Both the position numbers and the translations under genes were made by a program. From the NCBI RefSeq assembly GCF_000430665.1, contig NZ_AUML01000015.1, positions 1 through 64,000 of the forward strand: a DNA stretch of 64,000 nucleotides, written 5' to 3'. The DNA is from Aquimarina muelleri DSM 19832 (GTDB lineage: Bacteria; Bacteroidota; Bacteroidia; Flavobacteriales; Flavobacteriaceae). Shown here in pieces: positions 8,716-17,702 of this stretch (positions are counted from its first letter, which is position 1; the number at the start of each line of letters is the position of its first letter). The notes under the pieces were generated by a model that did not search any database, was not told the DNA's origin, and saw only the letters and a program-made list of their open reading frames with translations.

Positions 8716-10194
8716 ATGAGCAAGAATCTAACAAAACGTAGTGAAGACTATTCAAAATGGTATAATGAATTAGTTGTCAAGGCTGATCTGGCAGAAAATT
8801 CGGCAGTAAGAGGTTGCATGGTAATTAAGCCTTACGGGTATGCTATTTGGGAAAAAATGCAGGCTGAATTAGATAAAAAATTTAAGGAAACAGGTCATCA
8901 AAATGCTTATTTTCCATTATTTGTGCCTAAAAGTTTATTTGAAGCCGAAGAAAAAAATGCAGAAGGGTTTGCAAAAGAATGTGCTGTTGTTACTCACTAC
9001 AGATTAAAAACAGATCCTGAAGATGCGTCTAAGCTTATCGTAGATCCAAATGCAAAATTAGAAGAAGAGCTAATTGTAAGACCAACTTCTGAGGCTATTA
9101 TTTGGAGCACTTATAAGGGGTGGATTCAATCTTATAGAGATTTGCCTTTGTTGATTAATCAATGGGCAAATGTGGTGCGATGGGAGATGCGTACTCGATT
9201 GTTTTTGCGCACAGCTGAGTTTTTATGGCAAGAAGGGCATACAGCGCATGCCACAAAACAAGAAGCAATTGCAGAAACAGAACAAATGAATAATATATAT
9301 GCCGATTTTGCTGAGAATTTTATGGCGATACCTGTAATTAAAGGAAGAAAAACAGAAAGTGAACGTTTTGCAGGGGCAGAAGATACGTATTGTATAGAAG
9401 CTTTAATGCAGGATGGTAAGGCCCTACAGGCGGGAACTTCGCATTTTTTAGGGCAAAATTTCGCAAAAGCATTTGATGTTAAATTTACGTCTAAAGAAGG
9501 TAAGTTAGATTATGTGTGGGCAACTTCTTGGGGTGTTTCTACCCGTTTGATGGGAGCGCTAATCATGACGCATAGTGATGATAATGGGTTGGTATTGCCA
9601 CCAAATTTGGCTCCTATTCAAGTCGTAATAGTTCCTATATATAAAGGAGAAGATCAGTTAGATCAAATTTCAATAGTAGCTAATGAGTTAGTTATGGATT
9701 TAAGATCTAAAGGAGTTTCTGTTAAGTTTGATAATAGAGATACGCATCGACCAGGAGCAAAATTTGCTCAATATGAATTACAGGGAGTTCCTCTTAGGAT
9801 TGCAATAGGCCCTAAAGATCTAGAAAAAGGTACGGTGGAGCTTGCGCGACGAGATACATTAACAAAGCAATTTGTAGAAAAAGATCAAGTGATAGATACT
9901 GTAGTTTCTTTGCTTAGCGAAATTCAGGAAAGCTTACATCAAAAAGCTACTAAGTTTAGGGATGAACACATTACGGAAGTAACCACTTTTGATGAGTTTA
10001 AGAATGTTTTAGAGGTTAAAGGAGGTTTTATATCGGCGCACTGGGATGGTTCTGCAGAAATAGAACAGAAGATTAAAGAGATCACAAAAGCGACTATACG
10101 ATGCATTCCTTTTGATGGAAAAGAAGAAAATGGTGTTTGTGTATATAGTGGTAATCCGTCTAAAATCAGAGTGTTATTTGCAAAGGCGTATTAA
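8716..10194 (+). CDS. proS: Prolyl-tRNA synthetase (short, archaeal/eukaryote-like form)
   Basis: Class II synthetase that charges tRNA-Pro. At 492 residues it is the form without the bacterial insertion/editing domain. The opening [19 protein letters not shown], motif 2 [24 protein letters not shown] and motif 3 region [15 protein letters not shown] are visible, followed by an anticodon-binding domain ([20 protein letters not shown]) and a C-terminal domain ending in the conserved AKAY. ATG start at 8716, 55 bp after a good -7 box. Confidence 0.97.
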   Translation: MSKNLTKRSEDYSKWYNELVVKADLAENSAVRGCMVIKPYGYAIWEKMQAELDKKFKETGHQNAYFPLFVPKSLFEAEEKNAEGFAKECAVVTHYRLKTDPEDASKLIVDPNAKLEEELIVRPTSEAIIWSTYKGWIQSYRDLPLLINQWANVVRWEMRTRLFLRTAEFLWQEGHTAHATKQEAIAETEQMNNIYADFAENFMAIPVIKGRKTESERFAGAEDTYCIEALMQDGKALQAGTSHFLGQNFAKAFDVKFTSKEGKLDYVWATSWGVSTRLMGALIMTHSDDNGLVLPPNLAPIQVVIVPIYKGEDQLDQISIVANELVMDLRSKGVSVKFDNRDTHRPGAKFAQYELQGVPLRIAIGPKDLEKGTVELARRDTLTKQFVEKDQVIDTVVSLLSEIQESLHQKATKFRDEHITEVTTFDEFKNVLEVKGGFISAHWDGSAEIEQKIKEITKATIRCIPFDGKEENGVCVYSGNPSKIRVLFAKAY

Positions 10195-10219
10195 GGTTGA
10201 AAAAAAAATAAAATAACAC

Positions 10220-10249
10220 TTGCGCGATTGAAAAATAGTTGTATTTTTG
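10220..10249 (+). promoter_or_regulatory. Promoter of the tRNA-Glu/rpsT unit
   Basis: TTG at 10220-10222, 19 bases, then TATTTTTG at 10242-10249: an exact Bacteroidota TTG-N19-TANNTTTG promoter. The predicted start of transcription falls about 15 bases before the first tRNA. Confidence 0.8.
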
Positions 10250-10271
10250 CATCCGCAATTAGGCAAACAAT

Positions 10272-10343
10272 GGCCCGTTCGTCTATCGGCTAGGACGCCA
10301 GGTTTTCATCCTGGTAAGAGGGGTTCGATTCCCCTACGGGCTA
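10272..10343 (+). tRNA. tRNA-Glu (anticodon TTC), copy 1
   Basis: A 72-nt cloverleaf: acceptor stem GGCCCGT/ACGGGCT with G1-U72 wobble, anticodon stem CCAGG/CCTGG around loop TTTTCAT giving anticodon TTC, T-arm GGGG-TTCGATT-CCCC, discriminator A. CCA is not encoded. Identical to the second copy at 10411. Confidence 0.97.
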
Positions 10344-10410
10344 CAAATAGTGAAATTAATTGCAAATTTAAAGTTAAAGCTATAAATTTGCAATCCTTGA
10401 AAAAGAAAAT

Positions 10411-10482
10411 GGCCCGTTCGTCTATCGGCTAGGACGCCAGGTTTTCATCCTGGTAAGAGGGGTTCGATTCCCCTACGGGCTA
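10411..10482 (+). tRNA. tRNA-Glu (anticodon TTC), copy 2
   Basis: Identical in all 72 nt to the copy at 10272. The spacer between copies is 67 nt with no promoter match, so both are probably processed from one precursor that continues into rpsT 37 nt downstream. Confidence 0.97.
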
Positions 10483-10519
10483 CAAATTTTATAGTAAGAA
10501 ATTTAATTAGAGAAGAGAG

Positions 10520-10768
10520 ATGGCAAATCATAAGTCAGCATTAAAAAGAATTAGAAGTAACGAGACAAAGCGTCTTAGAAACAGATATCAGCATAAAACT
10601 ACACGTAATGCTATAAAAAAACTGCGTGAGTCTGAAAAGAAAGAAGCAGAGACCTTGTTTCCTACTGTTGTTTCTATGTTAGATAAGTTAGCTAAAAATA
10701 ATGTTATTCATAAGAATAAAGCAGCTAATTTAAAATCTCAGTTAGCAAAGTACGTAGCTGCATTGTAA
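10520..10768 (+). CDS. rpsT: 30S ribosomal protein S20
   Basis: Small-subunit primary binding protein for 16S rRNA. The 82-residue, strongly basic protein starts [20 protein letters not shown] and contains [17 protein letters not shown], both diagnostic for S20. It directly follows the two tRNA-Glu genes and ends before a strong terminator, so it is probably the last cistron of a tRNA-Glu-tRNA-Glu-rpsT unit. Confidence 0.97.
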   Translation: MANHKSALKRIRSNETKRLRNRYQHKTTRNAIKKLRESEKKEAETLFPTVVSMLDKLAKNNVIHKNKAANLKSQLAKYVAAL

Positions 10769-10794
10769 TATACAATTGCGCTAAAAATATAGAG

Positions 10795-10825
10795 GCTTTT
10801 CCATAATATGGAAAAGCTTTTTTTT
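10795..10825 (+). terminator. Rho-independent terminator after rpsT
   Basis: GCTTTTCCATA pairs with TATGGAAAAGC and is followed by eight T residues. Confidence 0.9.
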
Positions 10826-10927
10826 GTTTTCAATATTGAAAACAATTTTTTGATTGAAATAGGAAATGATTACGGATCAATCCCAATTGTTGTGGGATTT
10901 AGTATTTACATGATTACATGAATCTAA

Positions 10928-12169
10928 TCATTTAATTTTGTTTTTTTCTTCTATCCAACGAGACATAAATTCTGTGCTTCTTATAGAGTGATGTTGTAGC
11001 ATGGCACCTATAAAGTTATTGTTTCTATGTTGTTTTATGTTGTGTTGGATTTTTGAGATTTTATTCATGAATGAAACAGAAAATATTTTTTTCTGAAATC
11101 TTGTATTTATAATTTCTATTCCATTTTGCTGTGCTTGGCTCCAGGTACTAGAGTTGGTGTAAATGTGTATAGCTGCTTTAGCAAACTCTATAGGGTTATC
11201 GGTAATAAATCCGTTCCAATCTGATTCTTTATTAAGCATTCCTTCAGCTCCAATTGTGGTTGTGATACTAGGTGTGCCACAAAGCATTGCTTCAGCTAGC
11301 TTTCCTTTAATTCCTGCGCCAAATCGTAATGGAGCGAGACAAACTTTGGCTTGTTGCATAACTTCGTTTGCATTTTTTGCCCAGCCTTTAATATGGAACC
11401 CTTGTTTTGGGTTGTGTAACTGAGTTGCTTTTGGGGGAGGGTATGCACCATAGATGTGTAATTCTGCTTCTGGGAGTTCTTTTTGAATTAAGGGCCAAAT
11501 GGTTTCTTTAAGATATAGGATACTATTCCAATTTGGTTCATGGCGAAAATTACCAATAGTAATAAAATGTTTTCTACTATTATAATTAGGCCACTCTTTT
11601 TTTGTTTCTGTAGTAATTGTGTTTAATAAAAAAGGAATGTGAAACAATAGGTTTTTGTCTATTTTGAAAACATCCTCTAATATTTTTACTTCATAATCTG
11701 AAATGATTAAAGAAAGATCGCATCTGTATATACTGGCAATTTCTCTTTTGGTGTGTTCATTGTTTAAAAGATCAGTGATTTCAAATTCCTTTTTATTTTT
11801 AAAGCATTCTTGTCGTGTTTTTCTAAGACAATGAAGGTCTTCTGTATTTAATATTTTTAAGGCACCTGGGCATTGTTTAGATACTCTCCATCCAAATTGT
11901 TCTTCCATTATAAATCTATCAAATAAAACGATGTTTGGTTGTGTTTTTTTAAGATAGGTGTCAAAACTTGTGCTATTTGGTTTTATGTTAACTGTAGAGA
12001 TGCCAATATCTTTAAGGTTAAACATGTGTTTTGTCTCTATAGCAGGGCTAGCGAAGGTGATTTTCCAGTTTTGAGCAATATATAAATCGATAAGTTGTAG
12101 CATTCTACTTCCTGCAGCTGATGAGTTGGGTTCTGGCCAAACAAATCCTATGATAAAAAGATGATTCAT
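10928..12169 (-). CDS. Glycosyltransferase, GT-B fold (family 4-like)
   Basis: The 413-residue protein starts MNHLFIIGFVWPEPNSSAAG, where the sugar-acceptor domain of GT-B enzymes typically has a Gly-rich turn. The C-terminal half has a nucleotide-sugar pocket pattern: FITIGNFRHEPNWNS, LHIYGAYPP, FHIKGWAKNANEVMQQAKVCLAPLRFGAGIKGKLAEAMLCGTP. It is probably a retaining transferase acting in the cytoplasm on a surface glycan. Acceptor and sugar are unknown. It follows a terminator after the zinc-ribbon-like gene and appears monocistronic. Confidence 0.85.
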   Translation of the reverse strand: MNHLFIIGFVWPEPNSSAAGSRMLQLIDLYIAQNWKITFASPAIETKHMFNLKDIGISTVNIKPNSTSFDTYLKKTQPNIVLFDRFIMEEQFGWRVSKQCPGALKILNTEDLHCLRKTRQECFKNKKEFEITDLLNNEHTKREIASIYRCDLSLIISDYEVKILEDVFKIDKNLLFHIPFLLNTITTETKKEWPNYNSRKHFITIGNFRHEPNWNSILYLKETIWPLIQKELPEAELHIYGAYPPPKATQLHNPKQGFHIKGWAKNANEVMQQAKVCLAPLRFGAGIKGKLAEAMLCGTPSITTTIGAEGMLNKESDWNGFITDNPIEFAKAAIHIYTNSSTWSQAQQNGIEIINTRFQKKIFSVSFMNKISKIQHNIKQHRNNNFIGAMLQHHSIRSTEFMSRWIEEKNKIK

Positions 12170-12182
12170 GGTTTATAAAATC

Positions 12183-12209
12183 AAAAAAAGCCTCAGTTGG
12201 ACTGAGGCT
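12183..12209 (-). terminator. Terminator after the zinc-ribbon-like gene
   Basis: On the minus strand AGCCTCAG-TCCAA-CTGAGGCT is followed by a run of T. It lies 26 bases after the stop at 12235. Confidence 0.9.
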
Positions 12210-12234
12210 ATGTGTTATTTAGGTACTTTTTTTA

Positions 12235-13011
12235 CTATAATTTAGTAAAAAGTGTTTGCATTTTTTCTTTTTGTTCTCTGGCAAGTTCTTGATCTACCAA
12301 AATTCTACCGCTATGCTCATCGGTAATAATTTTTTTACGAGAGGCGATTTCCATTTGAACTTGAGGAGGTATTGTAAAGAAGGATCCTCCAGATGCTCCT
12401 CGTTCGATAGCTACAACTGCAAGTCCATTTTTTACATTCTCTCTAATTCTTTTGTATGCAGTGACTAAACGATCTTCAATTTCTTTTTGGTAATCTTCAG
12501 ATTTAGAAAGTAAAGCTTTTTCTTCTTTTTCTGTTTCTGCTAAAATGGCATCTAATTCTCCTTTTTTATGACCAAGGTGATTGTTACGTTCGGTAACTTT
12601 TTGTTTTGTTTGGTCAATAATTTCATTTTTTTGAATAATCTGAGCTTTGTGCTCTTTAATGTGTTTTTCTGCTAATTGAATTTCTAATTCTTGAAACTCA
12701 ATTTCTTTGCTAAGGGAATTGTACTCGCGATTGTTACGAACATTTTTTTGTTGTTCTCCGTACTTTTTGATCAGTGCTTTGGCTTCTTCTATTAGATTTT
12801 TTTTAGTTTTAATGCCTTCATCTATAGTGTCAAGGTCATTGTTTAACTTTTCTAATCTTTTGTTTAATCCGGCTACTTCATCTTCAAGATCTTCCACCTC
12901 TAAAGGTAATTCTCCGCGCACATTTCTGATCTCATCAACTCTAGAGTCAATTAATTGCAAGTCATATAAAGCTCTTAATTTTTGCTCAACAGTAACTTCT
13001 TTCTTTGCCAT
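12235..13011 (-). CDS. Coiled-coil protein with degenerate C4 zinc-ribbon
   Basis: The 258-residue protein is nearly all heptad-rich helix (about 10-190), followed by a C-terminal region GGSFFTIPPQVQMEI and KIITDEHSGRILVD. In the C4-type zinc-ribbon/CT398-like family the equivalent positions read CxxC...CxxCGRIL; here all four zinc Cys are replaced (Ser, Ser, Asp, Ser) while the surrounding residues remain. It therefore probably keeps the fold without zinc. Function in the family is unclear (nucleic-acid binding or chaperone-like). It follows the Nif3-like gene by 3 bp, so the two form an operon. Confidence 0.88.
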   Translation of the reverse strand: MAKKEVTVEQKLRALYDLQLIDSRVDEIRNVRGELPLEVEDLEDEVAGLNKRLEKLNNDLDTIDEGIKTKKNLIEEAKALIKKYGEQQKNVRNNREYNSLSKEIEFQELEIQLAEKHIKEHKAQIIQKNEIIDQTKQKVTERNNHLGHKKGELDAILAETEKEEKALLSKSEDYQKEIEDRLVTAYKRIRENVKNGLAVVAIERGASGGSFFTIPPQVQMEIASRKKIITDEHSGRILVDQELAREQKEKMQTLFTKL

Positions 13012-13014
13012 ATT

Positions 13015-14109
13015 TTATATGTATTGAATAGGATTGGTATTTTTATCCGATAAAATGATTGCAAAATTACTGATTTTTTTTTGAAGATAACTAACAATTA
13101 AGTTTTTTGTGTACTGTTCACTTTCATAATGGCCAATATCTGCAAGTATTAGTTTTCCTTCTGCTTCATAAAACTGATGATATTTTAAGTCTGCTGTTAT
13201 AAATATATCTGCTTCTGCATGTATGGCATTGGTGATTGCAAAACTTCCGCTACCTCCTAATACTGCTACTTTTTTGATAGGCTTGTTTAATAAAGAGGAG
13301 TGTCTTACACATCCAGAATTGAAAACTTTTTTGATATGTTTTAAAAAATGAATTTCTTCTATAGATTCTGTTAGTTCTCCTATCATACCTATTCCGATAT
13401 TTTGATTTTTATTTTCTAGTGTAGTGATTTCATATGCGACTTCTTCGTAAGAATGATTTTCAAAAAGAGCTTTTAGTATTTTGTTTTCACAATGCCTAGG
13501 GTAGGTAATCTGTATCTGTGTTTCTTTTTCTTTATGAAGTTTTCCAATTTCACCAATAACAGGATTAGCAATTTCTGTAGGTTTAAAAGATCCTATTCCA
13601 TTGGATAAAAAGCTACAATTAGTATAATTGCCTATTGTTCCTGCTCCAGCTTCAAAAAGTTTATTAAGTAATTCTTCAGTCTGATTGATAGGGGTAAAGG
13701 TTACTAATTTTTTTATGTTTCCGCTTTGTGGGATAAGAATTTTGCGATTTATTAATCCTAATTGCTCACATATCATATTGTTTACTCCGTGTAAAGTATT
13801 ATCTAGAGCTGTATGTATAGCAAAGATTGAAATATCATTTTTGATAGCTTTGATTACAACTCGCTCTACATAATTAGTACCATTAAACTTTTTGATTCCT
13901 TTAAAAATAATAGGATGAAAGCTAATAATTAGATTACAACTATTTTGTATCGCTTCATCTATTGTTTCTTCGAGAGTGTCTAGGGTAACTAAAATCCCAG
14001 TAACGATAGTTTTAGGTTCGCCTACTAATAAACCAATATTATCAAAGTCTTCTGCGTAGGCTGTGGGAGCTAAGTCCTCTAGGTGTTCTATAACCTCTTT
14101 TATTTGCAT
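13015..14109 (-). CDS. Nif3-like dinuclear metal centre protein (YqfO type)
   Basis: The 364-residue protein has the N-terminal Nif3 half with metal ligands in SFHPIIFKGIKKF and AIHTALDNTLHGVN, a central PII/CutA-like insertion (about 130-235), and the C-terminal half with KKVAVLGGSGSFAI, FITADLKYHQFYEA and ADIGHYESEQ. Members are hexameric metal-binding proteins, often labelled GTP cyclohydrolase 1 type 2 homologues, and their role is not settled. First gene of a two-gene operon with the zinc-ribbon-like protein. Confidence 0.93.
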   Translation of the reverse strand: MQIKEVIEHLEDLAPTAYAEDFDNIGLLVGEPKTIVTGILVTLDTLEETIDEAIQNSCNLIISFHPIIFKGIKKFNGTNYVERVVIKAIKNDISIFAIHTALDNTLHGVNNMICEQLGLINRKILIPQSGNIKKLVTFTPINQTEELLNKLFEAGAGTIGNYTNCSFLSNGIGSFKPTEIANPVIGEIGKLHKEKETQIQITYPRHCENKILKALFENHSYEEVAYEITTLENKNQNIGIGMIGELTESIEEIHFLKHIKKVFNSGCVRHSSLLNKPIKKVAVLGGSGSFAITNAIHAEADIFITADLKYHQFYEAEGKLILADIGHYESEQYTKNLIVSYLQKKISNFAIILSDKNTNPIQYI

Positions 14110-14211
14110 TAGGATAGGTTTTTCTTTTTATTAAAATGTAAAAAAACAATATTTTTTGTGATAAAAATGGAATGTAAAAAAACTTTTATCAATAATCAAA
14201 GTTTCGTTTTA

Positions 14212-14219
14212 TACTTTTG
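14212..14219 (+). promoter_or_regulatory. -7 promoter box of lpxK
   Basis: TACTTTTG matches TANNTTTG. A TTG that could be read as a start codon for lpxK (14217) lies partly inside this box, which argues for the downstream GTG at 14253 as true start. Confidence 0.55.
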
Positions 14220-14252
14220 TTAGATAAATTTATTATTAAAAATATTAAGTGT

Positions 14253-15269
14253 GTGAATTTACTTCGAAAATTACTTTTGCCTTTTGTTCCTTTTTATTAT
14301 TTGGTTACATGGTTACGAAATATAATGTATGATCTTGGACTTAAAAAATCTAGCACATATAATTTTCCGGTTATTGCTGTTGGTAATTTGAGTGTTGGAG
14401 GAACGGGTAAATCACCAATGGTAGAATATCTAATTTCATTATTGAAAGATGAATTTGTAATAGCAACACTTAGTAGGGGGTATAAAAGAGAAACAAAAGG
14501 GTTTCAGATAGTAGAGCCTTCGTGTACTGCAAAACAAGTAGGGGATGAGCCTCTTCAGTTTAAAAAAAAATTTAAAGACATTATAGTGTCTGTAGATGAG
14601 GATAGGCAAAACGGAATATCAAATTTACGATCATTATCTCCTTGTCCAGAAGTTATTATACTAGACGATGCATACCAACATCGTAAGGTAAAAGCAGGTT
14701 TTTATATTTTATTAACAGCGTATTATAATCTTTATTGTGATGATATTGTTTTGCCTACAGGAAACTTAAGAGAGTCAAGAAAAGGAGCAAATCGAGCAGA
14801 TGTAATTATTGTTACAAAGTGTCCTAGCAATATATCTTTTGAAGAAAGAGAGAGGATTACTAAAAAACTGAAAATTCAATCTAATCAAGATTTGTTTTTT
14901 ACGACGATTAATTACCAAAAAAATATAGTGAATGCTTCTGGAGTAAAAACTTTAGATTCTTTACAAGATATAAATTTCACTTTGGTAACAGGTATTGCAA
15001 ATCCAAAGCCTTTATTGGATTTTTATATGTCATTAGGTTTGCAATTTAATCACATTAATTTTCCAGATCATCATAATTTCACTAATGAGGAAATGGAGAA
15101 ATTAAATAATCTTGAGTTTATTATTACTACAGAAAAAGATTATGTTAGATTAAATACAGGTATCTTAGAAGGTAAATTGTGGTATCAACCTATGGAAGTT
15201 ATGTTTGTGGAGAATTCGGGCATTTTTGATTGTAAGATATCTGATTATATAAAAAAGGATATACCATAA
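14253..15269 (+). CDS. lpxK: Tetraacyldisaccharide 4'-kinase
   Basis: LpxK phosphorylates the 4' position of the lipid A disaccharide precursor at the inner membrane. The product has an N-terminal membrane-associated helix (NLLRKLLLPFVPFYYLVTWL), the Walker A-like VGNLSVGGTGKSPM and the conserved DDAYQHRKVK stretch. I place the start at GTG 14253 (338 residues): the longer frame would begin at TTG 14217 inside the -7 box, and MNLLRKLLLP is the natural family start. The gene is transcribed alone, divergent from the Nif3-like gene. Confidence 0.92.
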   Translation: MNLLRKLLLPFVPFYYLVTWLRNIMYDLGLKKSSTYNFPVIAVGNLSVGGTGKSPMVEYLISLLKDEFVIATLSRGYKRETKGFQIVEPSCTAKQVGDEPLQFKKKFKDIIVSVDEDRQNGISNLRSLSPCPEVIILDDAYQHRKVKAGFYILLTAYYNLYCDDIVLPTGNLRESRKGANRADVIIVTKCPSNISFEERERITKKLKIQSNQDLFFTTINYQKNIVNASGVKTLDSLQDINFTLVTGIANPKPLLDFYMSLGLQFNHINFPDHHNFTNEEMEKLNNLEFIITTEKDYVRLNTGILEGKLWYQPMEVMFVENSGIFDCKISDYIKKDIP

Positions 15270-15315
15270 GTTTTTCCTTTTTTTAATCCACATTGTGGAG
15301 TTTAATTCTCCTAGG

Positions 15316-15385
15316 CTTGCCTCGAAAACAAAATATATTTTCAGAAGTATAGCTCGTGAGCTTGCTTTGATGTTATTGATTTTTG
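15316..15385. repeat. Dispersed repeat, copy A
   Basis: Shares three ordered blocks with 21942-21995: CTTGCyTCGAAAACAAA, a CTCGTkAGCTT block and TATTGATTTTTG. Copy A has extra sequence between the first two blocks. It lies between the convergent ends of lpxK and the histidine kinase gene. Confidence 0.55.
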
Positions 15386-15448
15386 AACCTCTTAAATAAG
15401 AGGTTCTATAAGTTAATTGGATTATTACTTAAAAATATACTTAAAGTA

Positions 15449-17671
15449 TTAGAAAGTAGTTTGGCTTTTTGTTAGGGCTTTATGAAGTTTAGTGAAAAAC
15501 TCTTCAGTTTTATATGGTTTGGGTATAATATCATTAAAACCATTGTCGTAAAATTCATCCAAATTATCATCCAGAGTAACTGCTGTTAAAGCTATAATAG
15601 GTATATCTTTATTAAATATTCTTATTTGTTTGGTTGCTTCTATTCCGCTAATTCCAGGCATGTGAATATCCATAAGAATTAAATCAAAGTTATTTTCTTT
15701 AGCTTTGGCTACTGCAATATCTCCGTTGTCTGCAACATCACATTTTATTTTATTTTTTTCTAGTATTTTTCGAGTAATTAATTGGTTAATTTTATTGTCT
15801 TCGACTACTAAGATATATTTGTCAATCATTAAATTATGATCAATTTTTTTAGCTTCCTCTATATAATTAGGGCTTTTATCTTCGAAGATTTCGAACTCTA
15901 GATCGAATAAAAACTTAGAGCCTTTATCTGGTTCGCTTTCCAGTTTTATTTCACTATCCATTAATGATAATAGATTTTTAACGATAGATAAGCCTAGTCC
16001 TGTTCCTCCAAATTTCCTGTTGATTTGTACAGAGCCTTGTGTGAAATTTTCAAAGATAGTAAGCTGTTTTTTTTCGGATATTCCAACACCATTATCTTCA
16101 ATTTCAAAATTAAGAGATATTCTATTTTCGATTTGGCTAATTTTTTTTACACGAATCCAGATATCTCCATTTTGTGTAAATTTTATAGAGTTGCCAATAA
16201 GATTGATAAGGATTTGAGAAATCTTTAGAGGATCTCCTTTAAGTTTTGAAGGTATAGATTCGTCGAATTCATAATGGAAGTTATTGTTTCTATCTTTTGC
16301 AGATTTGCCTAAAGCAATCAGTACATCATTTATTCGTTTCTTTAAATTAAACGAAGTGTTTTCTATTTCAACTTTGTTTGCTTCTAATTTATTAAGGTCT
16401 AGTATGTTGTTTATTAATGATAAAAGATATTCTCCAGAGAATTTAAGAGAATTAAGATGTTCTTTTTGGTTAGGAGTTGGACTTTCTTCAAGTAACAAGT
16501 GGGTTAATCCCGTGACAGCATACAAGGGTGTTCTTAATTCATGGGTAATAGTAGATAAAAATTGAACTTTTGCTTCACTCGCTCTTTCTGCATTTTCTTT
16601 AGCAAGTATAAGTTCGGTATTTTTGTTTTGTAATAGTTCGTTTGCTCTTGCTCTTAAATTATTGTTTTTGTATAAGGATAGTGTCAAAAGAGATAGTATT
16701 GTAATTAAAGCAATACTTAGTATTGTTGTTAGACGGCCTAGTTTTAAAGACCTTTGTTGTTGGATGTTTTCTTCGGTTAATTCTTCAATTAAAACATTAT
16801 GTTCATTTAAATTTAGTTTAGCACCAGCTTCTTGGGCTATAATTTCTTTATTGGTATTAAACAAAGAGTCTTTTATTTTTTCGTGGGCCCTAAGATTACG
16901 TAAAGCAGTAGGGTATTCCTGTTTTTTTTCATATATCTGACTATATAAACCAAAGCATTCAGATTGTATTTCTGAATAGTTCATTTCTTTGCCAATTTCC
17001 ATAGCCAGATCATTAGTCTGTTTTGCTTCGTTTGGTTTATTAAGTAATAACTGTGCTTTGGCTTTATTTGTGTATAGTTTAGCTTTGTAGTAGTATTGGT
17101 CAAAAGAATGTATAATAGGAAGTCCGCTATTGAAATGCAGTATAGCTAATTCGGGTTGTTCTTGAGCAAGCTCTAAAAGCCCTAGATTTAACTTGATAAT
17201 ACCTTCTTGGTCTTTAATTTTATTTTTTCTGGTTAGAATAAGAGCTTTTTCTAAGGTCTTTAATGCAGTATTATACTTTTTAAGCTTTATAGCTATAGAT
17301 CCATAAATAGTATAGGAGCAGGATAGCATGTATTCATCATTGTCTTCTTCTTGAAATGCTATAGCGTCAAGAATTTGCTGTTCTGCTTTCTTTAAATCTC
17401 CTAGTTCACGATACAATTTTGCAAGTATCATATTAGTTTTTGCTATATAGATTTTATCCTGTTTCAGGACTGCAAGTTCTTTAGCATTTATAATATTAGA
17501 AAGTGCAGGTTGTAAACTAGCTTTATCAATAGATCGCGAAGCATTAGTTAGGTATTTATCAATAGAGTCTTTTATTTGAGTGTTTTCCAGGTGTTCGGTA
17601 GTTTGGGAGAAACCAAAAAAACAACAAATAAGAAAAATTTTGATTATATAATATCTGATTTGGGTTGGCAT
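15449..17671 (-). CDS. Hybrid histidine kinase with TPR sensor and receiver domain
   Basis: The 740-residue protein begins with a signal/anchor segment (to about residue 22), then tetratricopeptide-like helices to about 300 forming a periplasmic sensor, one membrane helix at about 314-336, a coiled coil, a HisKA domain with STITHELRTPL (phospho-His near 378), a HATPase_c domain with NLIGNSIKFT, DNGVGIS and GGTGLGLSI, and a C-terminal receiver with DLILMDIHMPG (phospho-Asp near 668). No output domain is present, so phosphate is presumably passed to a separate protein. It lies 31 bp downstream of gap and may be co-transcribed with lipA-gap. Confidence 0.92.
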   Translation of the reverse strand: MPTQIRYYIIKIFLICCFFGFSQTTEHLENTQIKDSIDKYLTNASRSIDKASLQPALSNIINAKELAVLKQDKIYIAKTNMILAKLYRELGDLKKAEQQILDAIAFQEEDNDEYMLSCSYTIYGSIAIKLKKYNTALKTLEKALILTRKNKIKDQEGIIKLNLGLLELAQEQPELAILHFNSGLPIIHSFDQYYYKAKLYTNKAKAQLLLNKPNEAKQTNDLAMEIGKEMNYSEIQSECFGLYSQIYEKKQEYPTALRNLRAHEKIKDSLFNTNKEIIAQEAGAKLNLNEHNVLIEELTEENIQQQRSLKLGRLTTILSIALITILSLLTLSLYKNNNLRARANELLQNKNTELILAKENAERASEAKVQFLSTITHELRTPLYAVTGLTHLLLEESPTPNQKEHLNSLKFSGEYLLSLINNILDLNKLEANKVEIENTSFNLKKRINDVLIALGKSAKDRNNNFHYEFDESIPSKLKGDPLKISQILINLIGNSIKFTQNGDIWIRVKKISQIENRISLNFEIEDNGVGISEKKQLTIFENFTQGSVQINRKFGGTGLGLSIVKNLLSLMDSEIKLESEPDKGSKFLFDLEFEIFEDKSPNYIEEAKKIDHNLMIDKYILVVEDNKINQLITRKILEKNKIKCDVADNGDIAVAKAKENNFDLILMDIHMPGISGIEATKQIRIFNKDIPIIALTAVTLDDNLDEFYDNGFNDIIPKPYKTEEFFTKLHKALTKSQTTF

Positions 17672-17702
17672 TTTTTCCTATGAAATATGTCAACTAAGAT
17701 AG

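Noticed and set aside
10247..10432. Plus-strand frame over the tRNA-Glu genes
   Set aside because: It reads through tRNA sequence and is explained by it.
14217..14252. Longer lpxK start at TTG 14217
   Set aside because: It lies inside the -7 promoter box, and the extra residues do not match the family start.
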